NCBI RefSeq assembly: GCF_002795245.1
Contig: NZ_PGVG01000007.1
Location: 62,001 to 126,000 of the forward strand
DNA: 64,000 nucleotides
DNA from: Bradyrhizobium forestalis
GTDB taxonomy: Bacteria; Pseudomonadota; Alphaproteobacteria; Rhizobiales; Xanthobacteraceae
Direction of reading: 5' to 3'
In this document: in pieces, positions 23,873-32,606 of the stretch
Layout of the letters: each line of letters starts with the position of its first letter
How positions within the stretch are numbered: the stretch's first letter is position 1
Translations under genes and position numbers: made by a program
The notes under the pieces: generated by a model
Databases searched by the model: none
Told to the model about the DNA's origin: nothing
The model's input: only the letters and a program-made list of their open reading frames with translations

Positions 23873-25087
23873 ATGAAAGGGCTTCTGGCCTGCACCATGC
23901 TCGCGGCCATGACTTCGGCTGCCATGACCACAGCAGCGACCGCCCAAGTCTCCGACGGCGTGGTGCGGATCGGCGTGCTGACGGATCTGTCGAGCTGGGG
24001 CCGCGACAATAGCGGGCCGGGCTCGGTCGAGGCGGCCAAGATGGCCGTGGAGGAATTCGGGCCCACCGTGCTCGGCAAGCCGATCGAGATCATCAGCGCC
24101 GACCACCAGATGAAGACCGATGTCGGCGTTCAGATCGTCCGCGGCTGGTTTGACAACGGCAAGGTCGACGCCGTCGTCGACATCCCCAATTCCGGCATCG
24201 CGATCGCCGTGCACAACATGGTGCGCGAGCGGGGCAAGATCGCGCTGCTCTCCGGCCCCGGCGCCAGCTCGCTGACCGACGAGCTGTGCAGCCCGAACAC
24301 CGTGCATTTCACCTACGACACCTATGCACTGTCGAAGGTGACGGCCTCCGCCGTGATCAAGGAAGGCGGCAAGTCCTGGTACTTCATCACGGCGGATTAT
24401 GCCTTCGGCCAGCAGCTCGAGAAGGACGCGACCCGCTTCATCAATGAGGGGGGCGGCAAGGTGCTCGGCGGCGTGAAGCATCCGACCAACACCGCCGATT
24501 TCTCCTCATTCGCGCTGCAGGCGCAGAGCTCGAAATCCGACGTGGTCGCTTTCGCCAATGCGGGTCAGGACACCGACAACGCCATCAAGCAGTCCGGCGA
24601 GTTCGGCCTGGTCCAGGGCGGCCAGAAGCTGGTCGGCCTGTTGATGTTCGACACCGACGTGCACGCGATCGGCCTGAAGGCCGCGCAGGGCACCTACATG
24701 ACCACGGCCTCCTACTGGGCCATGGATGAGGCCACCCGCGCCTGGTCGAAGAAGTTCTACGAGCGCACCAAGGTGATGCCGACCATGATCCAGACCGGCG
24801 TCTACGGCTCGGTGCTGCATTATCTCAAGGCTATCAAGGTGGCGGGCACCGACGAGTCCGCCAAGGTGATGGCCAAGATGCGCGAGCTGCCGATCGAGGA
24901 TATCTTCGTCCACGGCGGCAAATTGCGCGAGGACGGCCGCGTCATCCGCGACATGTATCTCGCCAAGGTGAAAAAGCCCGAGCAATCCAAGGAGCCGTGG
25001 GATTATCTGGACATCGTCAAGACCGTGAAGGGCGAGGATGCCTTCCGCCCGGCCTCCGAATCCAAATGTCCGCTCCTGAAGAAGTGA
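23873..25087 (+). CDS. ABC transporter substrate-binding protein, branched-chain amino acid (LivJ) type
   Basis: A 404-residue periplasmic binding protein of the type 1 fold. It has a signal peptide (cleavage near ATAQ-VS), VVRIGVLTDLSSWGRDNSGPG (ligand loop), KPIEIISADHQMKTDVG and a C-terminal KSKCPLLKK-like tail (ESKCPLLKK). GAGAGGGAACGACA precedes the ATG. Such proteins normally sit with two permease and two ATPase genes, but none is present here. The next gene is a flavoprotein 7 nt downstream. It may feed a shared transporter, or sense a substrate for the flavoprotein pathway. Confidence 0.94.
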   Translation: MKGLLACTMLAAMTSAAMTTAATAQVSDGVVRIGVLTDLSSWGRDNSGPGSVEAAKMAVEEFGPTVLGKPIEIISADHQMKTDVGVQIVRGWFDNGKVDAVVDIPNSGIAIAVHNMVRERGKIALLSGPGASSLTDELCSPNTVHFTYDTYALSKVTASAVIKEGGKSWYFITADYAFGQQLEKDATRFINEGGGKVLGGVKHPTNTADFSSFALQAQSSKSDVVAFANAGQDTDNAIKQSGEFGLVQGGQKLVGLLMFDTDVHAIGLKAAQGTYMTTASYWAMDEATRAWSKKFYERTKVMPTMIQTGVYGSVLHYLKAIKVAGTDESAKVMAKMRELPIEDIFVHGGKLREDGRVIRDMYLAKVKKPEQSKEPWDYLDIVKTVKGEDAFRPASESKCPLLKK

Positions 25088-25094
25088 GGTCCAG

Positions 25095-26828
25095 ATGACC
25101 GGCATCGAGCACAACGCAATTGAGACTTACGAGTGCGATGTGCTCGTGGCCGGATCGGGTTGCTCCGGCATGTCGGCCGCGATCACCGCGCGCCATCGCG
25201 GACTCGAGGTGCTGATCGTCGAGAAGGAACCGCGCTTCGGCGGCACAACCGCCCGCTCCGGCGGCTGGCTCTGGATTCCCGGCACCTCGCTGGCAAAGGC
25301 CTATGGCATCGAGGAGACGCCGGAACAGGCCCGCACATACTTGCGGCACGAGGCCGGCAACAATTACGACGCGGCACGCGTCGATGCCTTCCTGAGCGCC
25401 GGTCCCGAGGCGGTCGATTTCTTCACCACCAAGACCGCGCTGCGCTTCGACATGCCGCTGGTGTTTCCGGACTATCATGCCGAGGCCCCCGGTGGCGCGC
25501 AGGGCGGGCGCTCGATGGTGACGCGGCCATTCGACGGCCGCGAGCTCGGCGATCAGATCAAGACGCTGGGCATGCCGCTGCCCGAGCTGACCGTGTTCGG
25601 CATGATGCTGGGAAGCGGCAAGGAGATTATCCATTTCATGCGGGTGACGAAGTCGCTGACCTCGGCGGTCTATGTCGCCAAGCGACTGTCGCGGCATCTG
25701 ATGGACGTGCTGCGCTATGGCCGCGGCATGACGCTGACCAACGGCAATGCGCTCGCAGGACGCCTGGCGAAGTCTGCGCTCGATCTGAAGATTCCGATGT
25801 GGCTGTCCTCGCCGGTGCGCGAGCTGACGGTCGAGAATGGTGCCGTGACCGGCGCGATCGTTTCGCGCGAGGGACGCGAGGTGCGCGTCCGCGCGCGACA
25901 AGGCGTCGTGCTCGCCTGCGGCGGTTTCCCGCACGACGTGGCACGCCGCGGGAAGATGTTTCCGCACGCGCCGACCGGCAATGAGCACTATTCACCAGGG
26001 CCAACCGGCAATACCGGGGATGGGCTCCGTCTGGCGGAAGCCGCCGGCGGTCATGTCGAGGACCGCCTGCCGAACGCGGCGGCCTGGGTGCCGGTGTCGC
26101 TGACCACGCGCAAGGACGGATCCAAGGGCGTGATGCCGCATTTCATCGACCGCGCCAAGCCCGGCGTGATCGCGGTGATGCGCGACGGCAAGCGTTTTGC
26201 CAATGAGGGCAATTCCTACCACGACTTCGTCCAGGCCATGATCAAGGCCGCAAAGCCCGGCGAGGAGATCGCTGCCTTTCTCGTCTGCGACCATAAGACG
26301 TTGCGAAGGTACGGCCTCGGCTGCGTGCCGCCTTTCCCGATGCCGCTGGGTCATCATTTGAAGACCGGCTATCTCATGCGCGGCGATACGCTGGAAGCGC
26401 TGGCGGCGAAGGCCGGGATTGACGCCAAGGCGTTCGTCGAGACCGTCAAGCAGTTCAATGCGACGGCGCCGCTCGGGCACGATGCCGCCTTCGGCAAGGG
26501 CTCGAAGGCCTATAACCGCTACCAGGGCGATGCGCTGCACGGCCCCAACCCCTGCGTTGCGCCGATCGAGAACGGCCCGTTCTACGCCATCAAGATGGTG
26601 ATCGGCGATCTCGGCACCTATGCCGGCATCGTCACCGACGAGAACGCGCGGGCGCTCGACGCCGAGGGACGGGTGATTCCCGGCCTCTACGCTGCCGGCA
26701 ACGACATGGCGAGCATCATGGGCGGCAATTATCCCGGGGCCGGGATCACGCTTGGGCCGGCGCTGACCTTCGGCTACATTGCCGGCAGACATCTTGCCGA
26801 CAGCGCCGCCAGGCGCGACGCGGCGTAA
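25095..26828 (+). CDS. FAD-dependent oxidoreductase (fumarate reductase/ketosteroid dehydrogenase flavoprotein family)
   Basis: The 577-residue flavoprotein has a dinucleotide-binding motif CDVLVAGSGCSGMSAAITAR near the N-terminus, EKEPRFGGTTARSGGWLWIP, and the C-terminal FAD segment GLYAAGNDMASIMGGNYPGA. This is the FAD_binding_2 family of 3-ketosteroid delta-1-dehydrogenases and fumarate-reductase-like enzymes. There is no signal peptide or haem motif, so it is probably cytoplasmic. It is coupled to the binding-protein gene (7-nt gap) and followed by an IclR gene (19-nt gap). The substrate is unknown. Confidence 0.92.
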   Translation: MTGIEHNAIETYECDVLVAGSGCSGMSAAITARHRGLEVLIVEKEPRFGGTTARSGGWLWIPGTSLAKAYGIEETPEQARTYLRHEAGNNYDAARVDAFLSAGPEAVDFFTTKTALRFDMPLVFPDYHAEAPGGAQGGRSMVTRPFDGRELGDQIKTLGMPLPELTVFGMMLGSGKEIIHFMRVTKSLTSAVYVAKRLSRHLMDVLRYGRGMTLTNGNALAGRLAKSALDLKIPMWLSSPVRELTVENGAVTGAIVSREGREVRVRARQGVVLACGGFPHDVARRGKMFPHAPTGNEHYSPGPTGNTGDGLRLAEAAGGHVEDRLPNAAAWVPVSLTTRKDGSKGVMPHFIDRAKPGVIAVMRDGKRFANEGNSYHDFVQAMIKAAKPGEEIAAFLVCDHKTLRRYGLGCVPPFPMPLGHHLKTGYLMRGDTLEALAAKAGIDAKAFVETVKQFNATAPLGHDAAFGKGSKAYNRYQGDALHGPNPCVAPIENGPFYAIKMVIGDLGTYAGIVTDENARALDAEGRVIPGLYAAGNDMASIMGGNYPGAGITLGPALTFGYIAGRHLADSAARRDAA

Positions 26829-26847
26829 GCAAAACGCCAGGAGGCGC

Positions 26848-27642
26848 ATGAAGAGAGAGAGCCGCGGCATCCAGTCGATCGAGGTCGGCGGAGAACTGCT
26901 CCGCGCGCTCGCAAGGAGCGGCGAGCCGATGATGCTGCGCGATCTCGCCCGCGAGGCCGGCATGACGCCGGCCAAGGCGCATCCCTATCTCGCCAGCTTC
27001 TCGCGTATCGGCCTGATCGAGCAGGACGAGAGCACCGGCCGCTACGAGATCGGCGCGCTGGCGCTGGAGCTCGGCCTGATCAGCCTGCGCCGCCTCTCCG
27101 GCGTGCGCATCGCGCGCCCCAAGATCGCCGGCCTTGCGAGCCAGATCGGCCATGCGGTCTCGCTCGCGGTCTGGGGTACGCACGGTCCGACCGTGGTGCA
27201 GCTCGAAGAGCCGGCCCAGCCGGTGCACATCGTGATGCGCGTCGGCTCGGTGATGGCGCTGCTGGAGACCGCGACGGGCCGCGCTTTTGCGGCGTTCCTG
27301 CCGGAGAAGACGATCAACGCCGCGCTGGAAAGCGGCCTCGATCGTCATGGCGTCGGCTACAATCCGAAGCGCGCCGTCAAGAGCGCGAAGGTCGCCGAGA
27401 TGCTCGCCGAGGTCCGCAAGCACGGCCTCGCCCGCGCGCTCGGCGATCCCCTGCCCGGCGTCAATGCGTTCTCCGCGCCGGTGTTCGATCATTCCGGCTA
27501 CGTCGCGCTGGTCATCACCGCGATGGGGCCGGAAGGCACGTTTGATGCCCGCTGGGACAGCCCGATCGCGCATGCCTTGCGCGACTGCGTCGGCGGCATC
27601 TCGAAGCGGCTGGGTCACGGGATGACGATCGCGGCGGAGTGA
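26848..27642 (+). CDS. IclR-family transcriptional regulator
   Basis: The 264-residue protein has an N-terminal winged helix (IEVGGELLRALARSGEPMML, REAGMTPAKAHPYLASFSRI) and an IclR effector domain (QIGHAVSLAVWG, ATGRAFAAFLPE). CCAGGAGG lies 5 nt upstream of ATG 26848, which decides this start over longer frames. It ends the operon of the orphan binding protein and flavoprotein and probably controls it through the palindrome at 23803. Confidence 0.92.
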   Translation: MKRESRGIQSIEVGGELLRALARSGEPMMLRDLAREAGMTPAKAHPYLASFSRIGLIEQDESTGRYEIGALALELGLISLRRLSGVRIARPKIAGLASQIGHAVSLAVWGTHGPTVVQLEEPAQPVHIVMRVGSVMALLETATGRAFAAFLPEKTINAALESGLDRHGVGYNPKRAVKSAKVAEMLAEVRKHGLARALGDPLPGVNAFSAPVFDHSGYVALVITAMGPEGTFDARWDSPIAHALRDCVGGISKRLGHGMTIAAE

Positions 27643-27671
27643 AAAGGCGAGATGCCCGCACAACCACCGCT

Positions 27672-27792
27672 GTCATGCCCCGCCTAGTGCGCAATTGCGC
27701 ACGGGGGCGGGGCATCCAGTACGCCGCAGCCCATCGGTTCTATTATAGCTGTCTCGGAGTCCTGGATCGCCCGGTCAAGCCGGGCGATGACA
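27672..27792. repeat. Dispersed repeat (ATCCAGTACGCCGC type), copy 1
   Basis: The element contains ATCCAGTACGCCGCAGCCCA, a short variable middle with TCTCGGAGTCCTGGATC, and a closing CCCGGTCAAGCCGGGCGATG hairpin. It also carries the internal palindrome GTGCGCAATTGCGCAC. The same core and order recur at 32462-32562. It occupies the 176-nt gap between two convergent genes, with no ORF of interest inside. Confidence 0.7.
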
Positions 27793-27818
27793 ACGATTGT
27801 GGGATGCCCTTCCCAGCC

Positions 27819-28598
27819 CTACTTCTCCTTCACAGGCACCGTGTAGTTCAGAACCAGCCGGCCGCCATCCGGATAGATCGTCTGCCCGGTGATGTAGGAC
27901 GCATCGTCGCTGGCAAGGAACGCGACGACGGACGCCACTTCGCTCGGCTCGCCGCCGCGGCCCGCAGGTGTGCGCGACAGCACGGTCTTGCGCGCATCCT
28001 CGGACGTGTAGATCGCGGAGGCCACCATGTCGGTCAGGATCGTGCCCGGCCCGACCGCGACGACACGAATGTTGTGCGGGGCGAGCGCGACGGCCGCGAC
28101 CGACGTCAGCTGCTTCATGCCGCCCTTGGACATGGCGTAGGTCGCCAGCGCCGGGATCGCCAGCAGCGCGTTCACCGAGGACATGTTGATGATGACCCCG
28201 CCGCCGCCTTGCGCAATCATCTGCCTGGCGGCCGCCTGCACGCCGAAGAACGCGCCCTTCAGATTGATGCCGATGATTTCGTCGAATTCCTGCTCGGTGA
28301 TATCGAGGATGTCCCGGTTGCGGGCGACGCCGGCGTTGTTGACCATGATGTCGAGCCGGCCGAACTCCTTCACCGCGGTCGCCACGAGCTGATCCACATC
28401 CGTGCGCTTGGCGACATTGCCGACGACGGTGCGCAAGGCATCCGGCCGCCCGAGCTCGGCGGCCGTCGCGGCGAGGCCGTCGGCATCGACGTCCGCGATG
28501 ACGACCTTGACGCCGTCGTCCAAAAATCTCTTCGCGCAGGCCTTGCCGATGCCGCGCGCCGCACCGGTAATGGCTGCGACCTTGCCGGATAGTTTCAT
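27819..28598 (-). CDS. Short-chain dehydrogenase/reductase
   Basis: A 259-residue classical SDR. The NAD(P) motif TGAARGIGKACA (TGxxxGxG) is near residue 12, VNNAGVARN near 88, the catalytic serine in INMSSVNAL near 140, YAMSKGG (YxxxK) near 153, and the C-terminus ITGQTIYPDGGRL. VIADVD at the end of strand 2 (aspartate) suggests NAD preference. It is last in a four-gene operon with a TPP enzyme, a flavoprotein and a racemase, and probably oxidises or reduces an intermediate of that pathway. The ATG at 28598 gives standard family length. Confidence 0.94.
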   Translation of the reverse strand: MKLSGKVAAITGAARGIGKACAKRFLDDGVKVVIADVDADGLAATAAELGRPDALRTVVGNVAKRTDVDQLVATAVKEFGRLDIMVNNAGVARNRDILDITEQEFDEIIGINLKGAFFGVQAAARQMIAQGGGGVIINMSSVNALLAIPALATYAMSKGGMKQLTSVAAVALAPHNIRVVAVGPGTILTDMVASAIYTSEDARKTVLSRTPAGRGGEPSEVASVVAFLASDDASYITGQTIYPDGGRLVLNYTVPVKEK

Positions 28599-28638
28599 GG
28601 GTTCGCTCCCAGGACTTGTGACGATCTCACGGACGGGT

Positions 28639-29382
28639 TCACGCAAAGACGCGCGGGCGCAGTCCGGCGTGAAACCAGGTGATCATGGAATAGATGTCAT
28701 AGACCGGCAACCCGACCTCGGCCTGAAGCGCGGCCGCGTAGGGCGGCATGTTGGTGCATTCGAGCACGATGGCGCCGACATCCGGATTTTTGGCGACCAG
28801 CTCCTTGCCGGCCTCGACCACGTCACGCTCGGCTTGCGCGATATCCATGTCGTCCTTCTCGGCCTTGATCAGGACACGGAAGAACTCCTTGCCGTTCTCG
28901 GTGCCGACCAGCGGCGTGTCGAGCGGCACGCCGGCGCCTACGAGATGGGCCGGCGTCAGCGTCGACCCAGATACCGTGACGAGACCGACGCGCTTGCCGG
29001 GCGGCAAGGTCGCCTGCACCCACGGCACCTGCATCAGCGAGGAGGTCGCAACGGGGACGCCGACGGCCGCCGCGATCTCCTTCTGGAACAGCGAGAGGAA
29101 GCCGCAATTGGTGGTGATGGCCTCGGCCCCCAGCCGCACCAGATCCTTGGCCGCATCGATGAAGTCGGGCAGCAGGCCGGCCGCGCTCTTCAACACCACC
29201 TTCTCCGGCGAGGCCCCGCTCACCACGCGATAGAGCACGGGGAATGGCCAGGTTGTGCCGTTGCCCATGTCGCCGGGAATGCGCGGGAAACGCGCTTCCA
29301 GCATCAGGATGCCGAGCGGCGCACCATAGATGGCCTTGCCACCACGGGCGATGCGGGAGGACGAGCTGGCTGAGGTGGTCAT
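28639..29382 (-). CDS. Aspartate/glutamate racemase superfamily protein
   Basis: The 247-residue protein contains the paired catalytic cysteines of the superfamily: Cys93 in TTNCGFLSLF and Cys209 in VLECTNMPPY. RVGLVTVSGSTLTPAHL lies between the two lobes. The superfamily includes Asp, Glu and hydantoin racemases, maleate isomerase and arylmalonate decarboxylase. Its place between a D-amino-acid-dehydrogenase-like flavoprotein gene (9-nt gap) and an SDR gene suggests it interconverts isomers of an amino acid or hydroxy acid that the flavoprotein oxidises. Confidence 0.9.
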   Translation of the reverse strand: MTTSASSSSRIARGGKAIYGAPLGILMLEARFPRIPGDMGNGTTWPFPVLYRVVSGASPEKVVLKSAAGLLPDFIDAAKDLVRLGAEAITTNCGFLSLFQKEIAAAVGVPVATSSLMQVPWVQATLPPGKRVGLVTVSGSTLTPAHLVGAGVPLDTPLVGTENGKEFFRVLIKAEKDDMDIAQAERDVVEAGKELVAKNPDVGAIVLECTNMPPYAAALQAEVGLPVYDIYSMITWFHAGLRPRVFA

Positions 29383-29391
29383 GGTGCGCTC

Positions 29392-30657
29392 TCAGAGGAA
29401 ACGATCGGGTGCGAACGGCGCGAGTGGAATCTCCGGCGCCTTGCCGCTCACAAGCTGGGCGACGAGGCGGCCGGTGCGGGCAGAGCCGACCAGGCCGACA
29501 TGGCCGTGGCCGAAAGCATAGACGATGTCGCGGGAGGCGCGCGCGTAGCCGATGCAGGGACGCCCGTCCGGCATGCTCGGACGATGGCCGAACCAGGTTT
29601 TGATGCGCGAGGCCGGGATGTCCTTCGGCAATTTCGGGAACAGGCCGAGCAGATGGTTTCGCAGGATCTCGGCCCGCTTCCAGTTCGGCGCAGCCTCGAG
29701 GCCGGCGATCTCGACCGTCCCGGCGGCGCGCAGGCCCTTGTTGGTCCAGTTCACCACCATCTTGGCGTCGGATACCATCATCGAGCTGCGCGGACCTACT
29801 TCCGGATTCTCAATCATGACATGATAGCCTCGCTCGGTCTCGAGCGGGAGGGAATCGCCGACCGATGCGGCGAGCTGCTTCGAGCGGGCACCCGCCGCGA
29901 CGACTGCAGCATCGCAAGGGATCTCGCCGGTCTCGGTGAGAACAGAAACGAGCTTGTTGCCGTTGAGCTTCAGACCGGTCGCCTTGGCCCGCACGTGCTT
30001 CGCGCCACTGGCGATCGCATGAGCGGCGAGCGCGGCGACATAGGCGCCGGGATCGCGACAGCGCCCGGCCTCCTCCACCACCACGCCAAAGGTGTAGCGC
30101 GGATGCAGGTCCGGCTCACGCTGGCGCATCTCGTCAGCATTGAGCTCGAGCCATTCGACGCCGACCTTCTTGCGCAGGCGCCAGCCGAGATCGTTGTCGA
30201 AATTGCCGCGCGACGGGAACACATGCATCACGCCGTTGCGCTCGATCAGTTCGGGTACGCCGGCTTCTTCCGCGAGCTTCTTGTGCAGCAGCGGCGCGTC
30301 CTTGAGCAGATCGCGCAGCGCAAAGGCCGTCTTCTCGACCCGCGCGTCGGTCCAGCCGGAGAGCAGGTACTTGACCAGCCAGGGCAGCGCCTTCGGCAAG
30401 TAAGACCAGCGGATCGCGAGCGGCCCGAGCGGATCCAAGAGATAGCCGGGCACCTTCTTCCAGATGCCCGGCTCGGCCGGCGGGATCACCGAATGCGACG
30501 ACAGCCATCCCGCATTGCCGTAGCTCGCCGCCTGTTCGCCGCCCGGCTCGCCCGGATCGATCAGCGTGACACGATGACCCTCGCGCAGCGCCTCGATGGC
30601 GCTGACCACGCCGACCGCGCCGGCACCTATGATGGCGACGTGACGGCCCTCGGGCAT
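29392..30657 (-). CDS. FAD-dependent D-amino-acid dehydrogenase-like oxidoreductase (DadA family)
   Basis: The 421-residue DAO-fold protein begins MPEGRHVAIIGAGAVGVVSA (GxGxxG), followed by RVTLIDPGEPGGEQAASYGN and LSSHSVIPPAEPG, which are typical of DadA. It ends with a flavin-contacting segment including TWFGHRPSMPDGRPCIG and AFGHGHVGLVGSARTGRLVA. It probably deaminates a D-amino acid and passes electrons to quinone. The start lies 3 nt after the TPP-enzyme stop, so translation is coupled. Confidence 0.93.
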   Translation of the reverse strand: MPEGRHVAIIGAGAVGVVSAIEALREGHRVTLIDPGEPGGEQAASYGNAGWLSSHSVIPPAEPGIWKKVPGYLLDPLGPLAIRWSYLPKALPWLVKYLLSGWTDARVEKTAFALRDLLKDAPLLHKKLAEEAGVPELIERNGVMHVFPSRGNFDNDLGWRLRKKVGVEWLELNADEMRQREPDLHPRYTFGVVVEEAGRCRDPGAYVAALAAHAIASGAKHVRAKATGLKLNGNKLVSVLTETGEIPCDAAVVAAGARSKQLAASVGDSLPLETERGYHVMIENPEVGPRSSMMVSDAKMVVNWTNKGLRAAGTVEIAGLEAAPNWKRAEILRNHLLGLFPKLPKDIPASRIKTWFGHRPSMPDGRPCIGYARASRDIVYAFGHGHVGLVGSARTGRLVAQLVSGKAPEIPLAPFAPDRFL

Positions 30658-30660
30658 TGC

Positions 30661-32322
30661 TTACGCCTTCACCTGCGGCACAAAGTCCTTGCCGACCGAG
30701 ATCGCCCTGGAATCGATGATGCAGTGAAGGATCGACGGCTTGCCCGAAGCGAGCGCCCGCTCGAACGCCGGCGCGAACTCCTCGGTGCGCGCGACGCGCT
30801 CACCGTGTCCGCCGAACGCCTTTGCATACATCGCAAAGTCGGGGTTCTTGAGCTGGGTGCCGACGACGCGGCCGGGATAGTCGCGCTCCTGGTGCATGCG
30901 GATGGTGCCGTATTGCGAATTGTCGACGACGATGACGATCAGCGGCGCGTCGTATTGCACGGCGGTCGCGAATTCCTGGCCGTTCATCAGGAAGCAGCCG
31001 TCACCGGCAAACGCAACGACGACGCGATCCGGATATTGCCGTTTTGCCAGCACCCCCGCCGGCACGCCATAGCCCATCGAGCCCGAGGTCGGCGCCAGCT
31101 GCGCGGCAAAGCTGTGGAAGCGGTGATGGCGGTGGATCCAGCCGGCATAATTGCCGGCGCCGGTGCAGACGATCGCGTCCTTCGGCAGGCGGTCGCGCAG
31201 CCAGGTCATGACCTGGCCATATTGGAAGGTGCCCGGCAGCTCGCGCGCCTTCTCGGTCCAGGCGAGATAATCGGCATGCGCCTTCGCCGCCTCGCCCTTC
31301 CAGGCCACCGGGCCGGAAGGCTTTAGCGTCTCGACGGCGGCGGCGAAGGCGGCCGGCGTCGCCTGGATCGCCAGCGCCGGCTGATAGACGCGGCCGAGCT
31401 CTTCGGAGCCCGGATGCACGTGGATCAGCTTCTGCTGCGGGGTCGGAATGTCCAGCAGCGTGTAGGACGAGGACGGCATCTCCGACATGCGGCCGCCGAT
31501 GAGCAGAATGACGTCGGCGCCCTCGATCCGCGCCTTCAGGCCGGGGCTCGGCCCAATGCCAAGATCGCCGGCATAGTGCGAATGGTCGGCGTCGATCAGC
31601 GAGGCCCTGCGGAACGAGGTCGCGACCGGCAGGTCGAAGCGCTCGGCGAAGCGCGCGATGCTCTTCGTCGCCTCATCGGTCCAGCGCGAGCCGCCGAGGA
31701 TGACGAGCGGCGCCTTGGCGCCCGCGAGCATCGCACCGACGCGTTCGATGTCGGCAGGCGCCGGCCAGCTCACGGCGGGCTCGATGCGCATCGCATCGGC
31801 AACAGCCGCGGTCTCGGTCAACATATTCTCCGGCAGCGCGATCACCACGGGACCGGGACGGCCCTGCATGGCGACGCGGAAGGCGCGCGCGACCAGCTCC
31901 GGAATGCGGTCGGGACGATCGATCTCGACCGCCCATTTCGCCATGCTGCCGAACACCGCCTTGTAGTCGAGCTCCTGGAACGCCTCGCGCTCGCGCATGC
32001 CGGTGTCGACCTGGCCGACGAACAGGATCATCGGTGTCGAATCCTGCATCGCGATGTGGACGCCGTGGCTGGCATTGGTCGCGCCCGGCCCGCGGGTGAC
32101 AAAGCAGACACCGGGCCGCCCCGTGAGCTTGCCATAGGCCTCCGCCATCATCGCCGCGCCGCCTTCGGCGCGGCAGATCACGACGTCGATCGGGCTGTCA
32201 TGCAGTGCATCGAGCGCCGCCAGATAGCTCTCGCCCGGCACGCAGGTGACGCGCTCGACGCCTTGGGCGACGAGCTGATCGATCAGGATCTGGCCCCCGG
32301 TGCGGGTGTTGCGAATGGTCAT
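30661..32322 (-). CDS. Thiamine-pyrophosphate-dependent enzyme, acetolactate synthase-like
   Basis: The 553-residue protein has the three-domain layout of the acetolactate synthase/benzoylformate decarboxylase superfamily. The activating glutamate is in VICRAEGGAAMMAEAYGK (about residue 53), followed by FVTRGPGATNASHGV, and the TPP/Mg motif GDGCFLMNGQEFATA runs to DNSQYGTI near 440-475. Substrate identity cannot be read; a 2-keto acid produced by the adjacent flavoprotein is a reasonable guess. It is first in the operon, downstream of a repeat-filled gap (32323-32606). Confidence 0.92.
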   Translation of the reverse strand: MTIRNTRTGGQILIDQLVAQGVERVTCVPGESYLAALDALHDSPIDVVICRAEGGAAMMAEAYGKLTGRPGVCFVTRGPGATNASHGVHIAMQDSTPMILFVGQVDTGMREREAFQELDYKAVFGSMAKWAVEIDRPDRIPELVARAFRVAMQGRPGPVVIALPENMLTETAAVADAMRIEPAVSWPAPADIERVGAMLAGAKAPLVILGGSRWTDEATKSIARFAERFDLPVATSFRRASLIDADHSHYAGDLGIGPSPGLKARIEGADVILLIGGRMSEMPSSSYTLLDIPTPQQKLIHVHPGSEELGRVYQPALAIQATPAAFAAAVETLKPSGPVAWKGEAAKAHADYLAWTEKARELPGTFQYGQVMTWLRDRLPKDAIVCTGAGNYAGWIHRHHRFHSFAAQLAPTSGSMGYGVPAGVLAKRQYPDRVVVAFAGDGCFLMNGQEFATAVQYDAPLIVIVVDNSQYGTIRMHQERDYPGRVVGTQLKNPDFAMYAKAFGGHGERVARTEEFAPAFERALASGKPSILHCIIDSRAISVGKDFVPQVKA

Positions 32323-32461
32323 GTCGGCTCCCTCAAGGCTTTGGCGATGCGCCCTTATTCGGGAACTGGCGTAGGACAGGGCGAAGGAGCGCGCAAGATC
32401 GAAAGGCTTCTCGCAGCCTGCGCAGGCGTCATGCCCGTCCCGCGGCGCGCGTCATCCCGGC

Positions 32462-32562
32462 TGTCATTCCCCGCGAAGGCGGGGAATCCAGTACGCCGCG
32501 GCCCATCGATTCAATCACAACCGCCTCGGAGTACTGGATCACCCGCCTTCGCGGGTGATGAC
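32462..32562. repeat. Dispersed repeat (ATCCAGTACGCCGC type), copy 2
   Basis: The element has an inverted repeat CATTCCCCGCGAAGGCGGGG, the core AATCCAGTACGCCGCGGCCC, the middle CCTCGGAGTACTGGATC and the closing hairpin ACCCGCCTTCGCGGGTGATG. The core aligns with the copy at 27672-27792. It occupies the 284-nt gap between the TPP-enzyme start and the uxuA stop; no gene is seen there. Confidence 0.72.
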
Positions 32563-32606
32563 ACCGAGAAGGCGGCAGCGTAGCCGCGCATGCGAAGAAG
32601 CGACCC

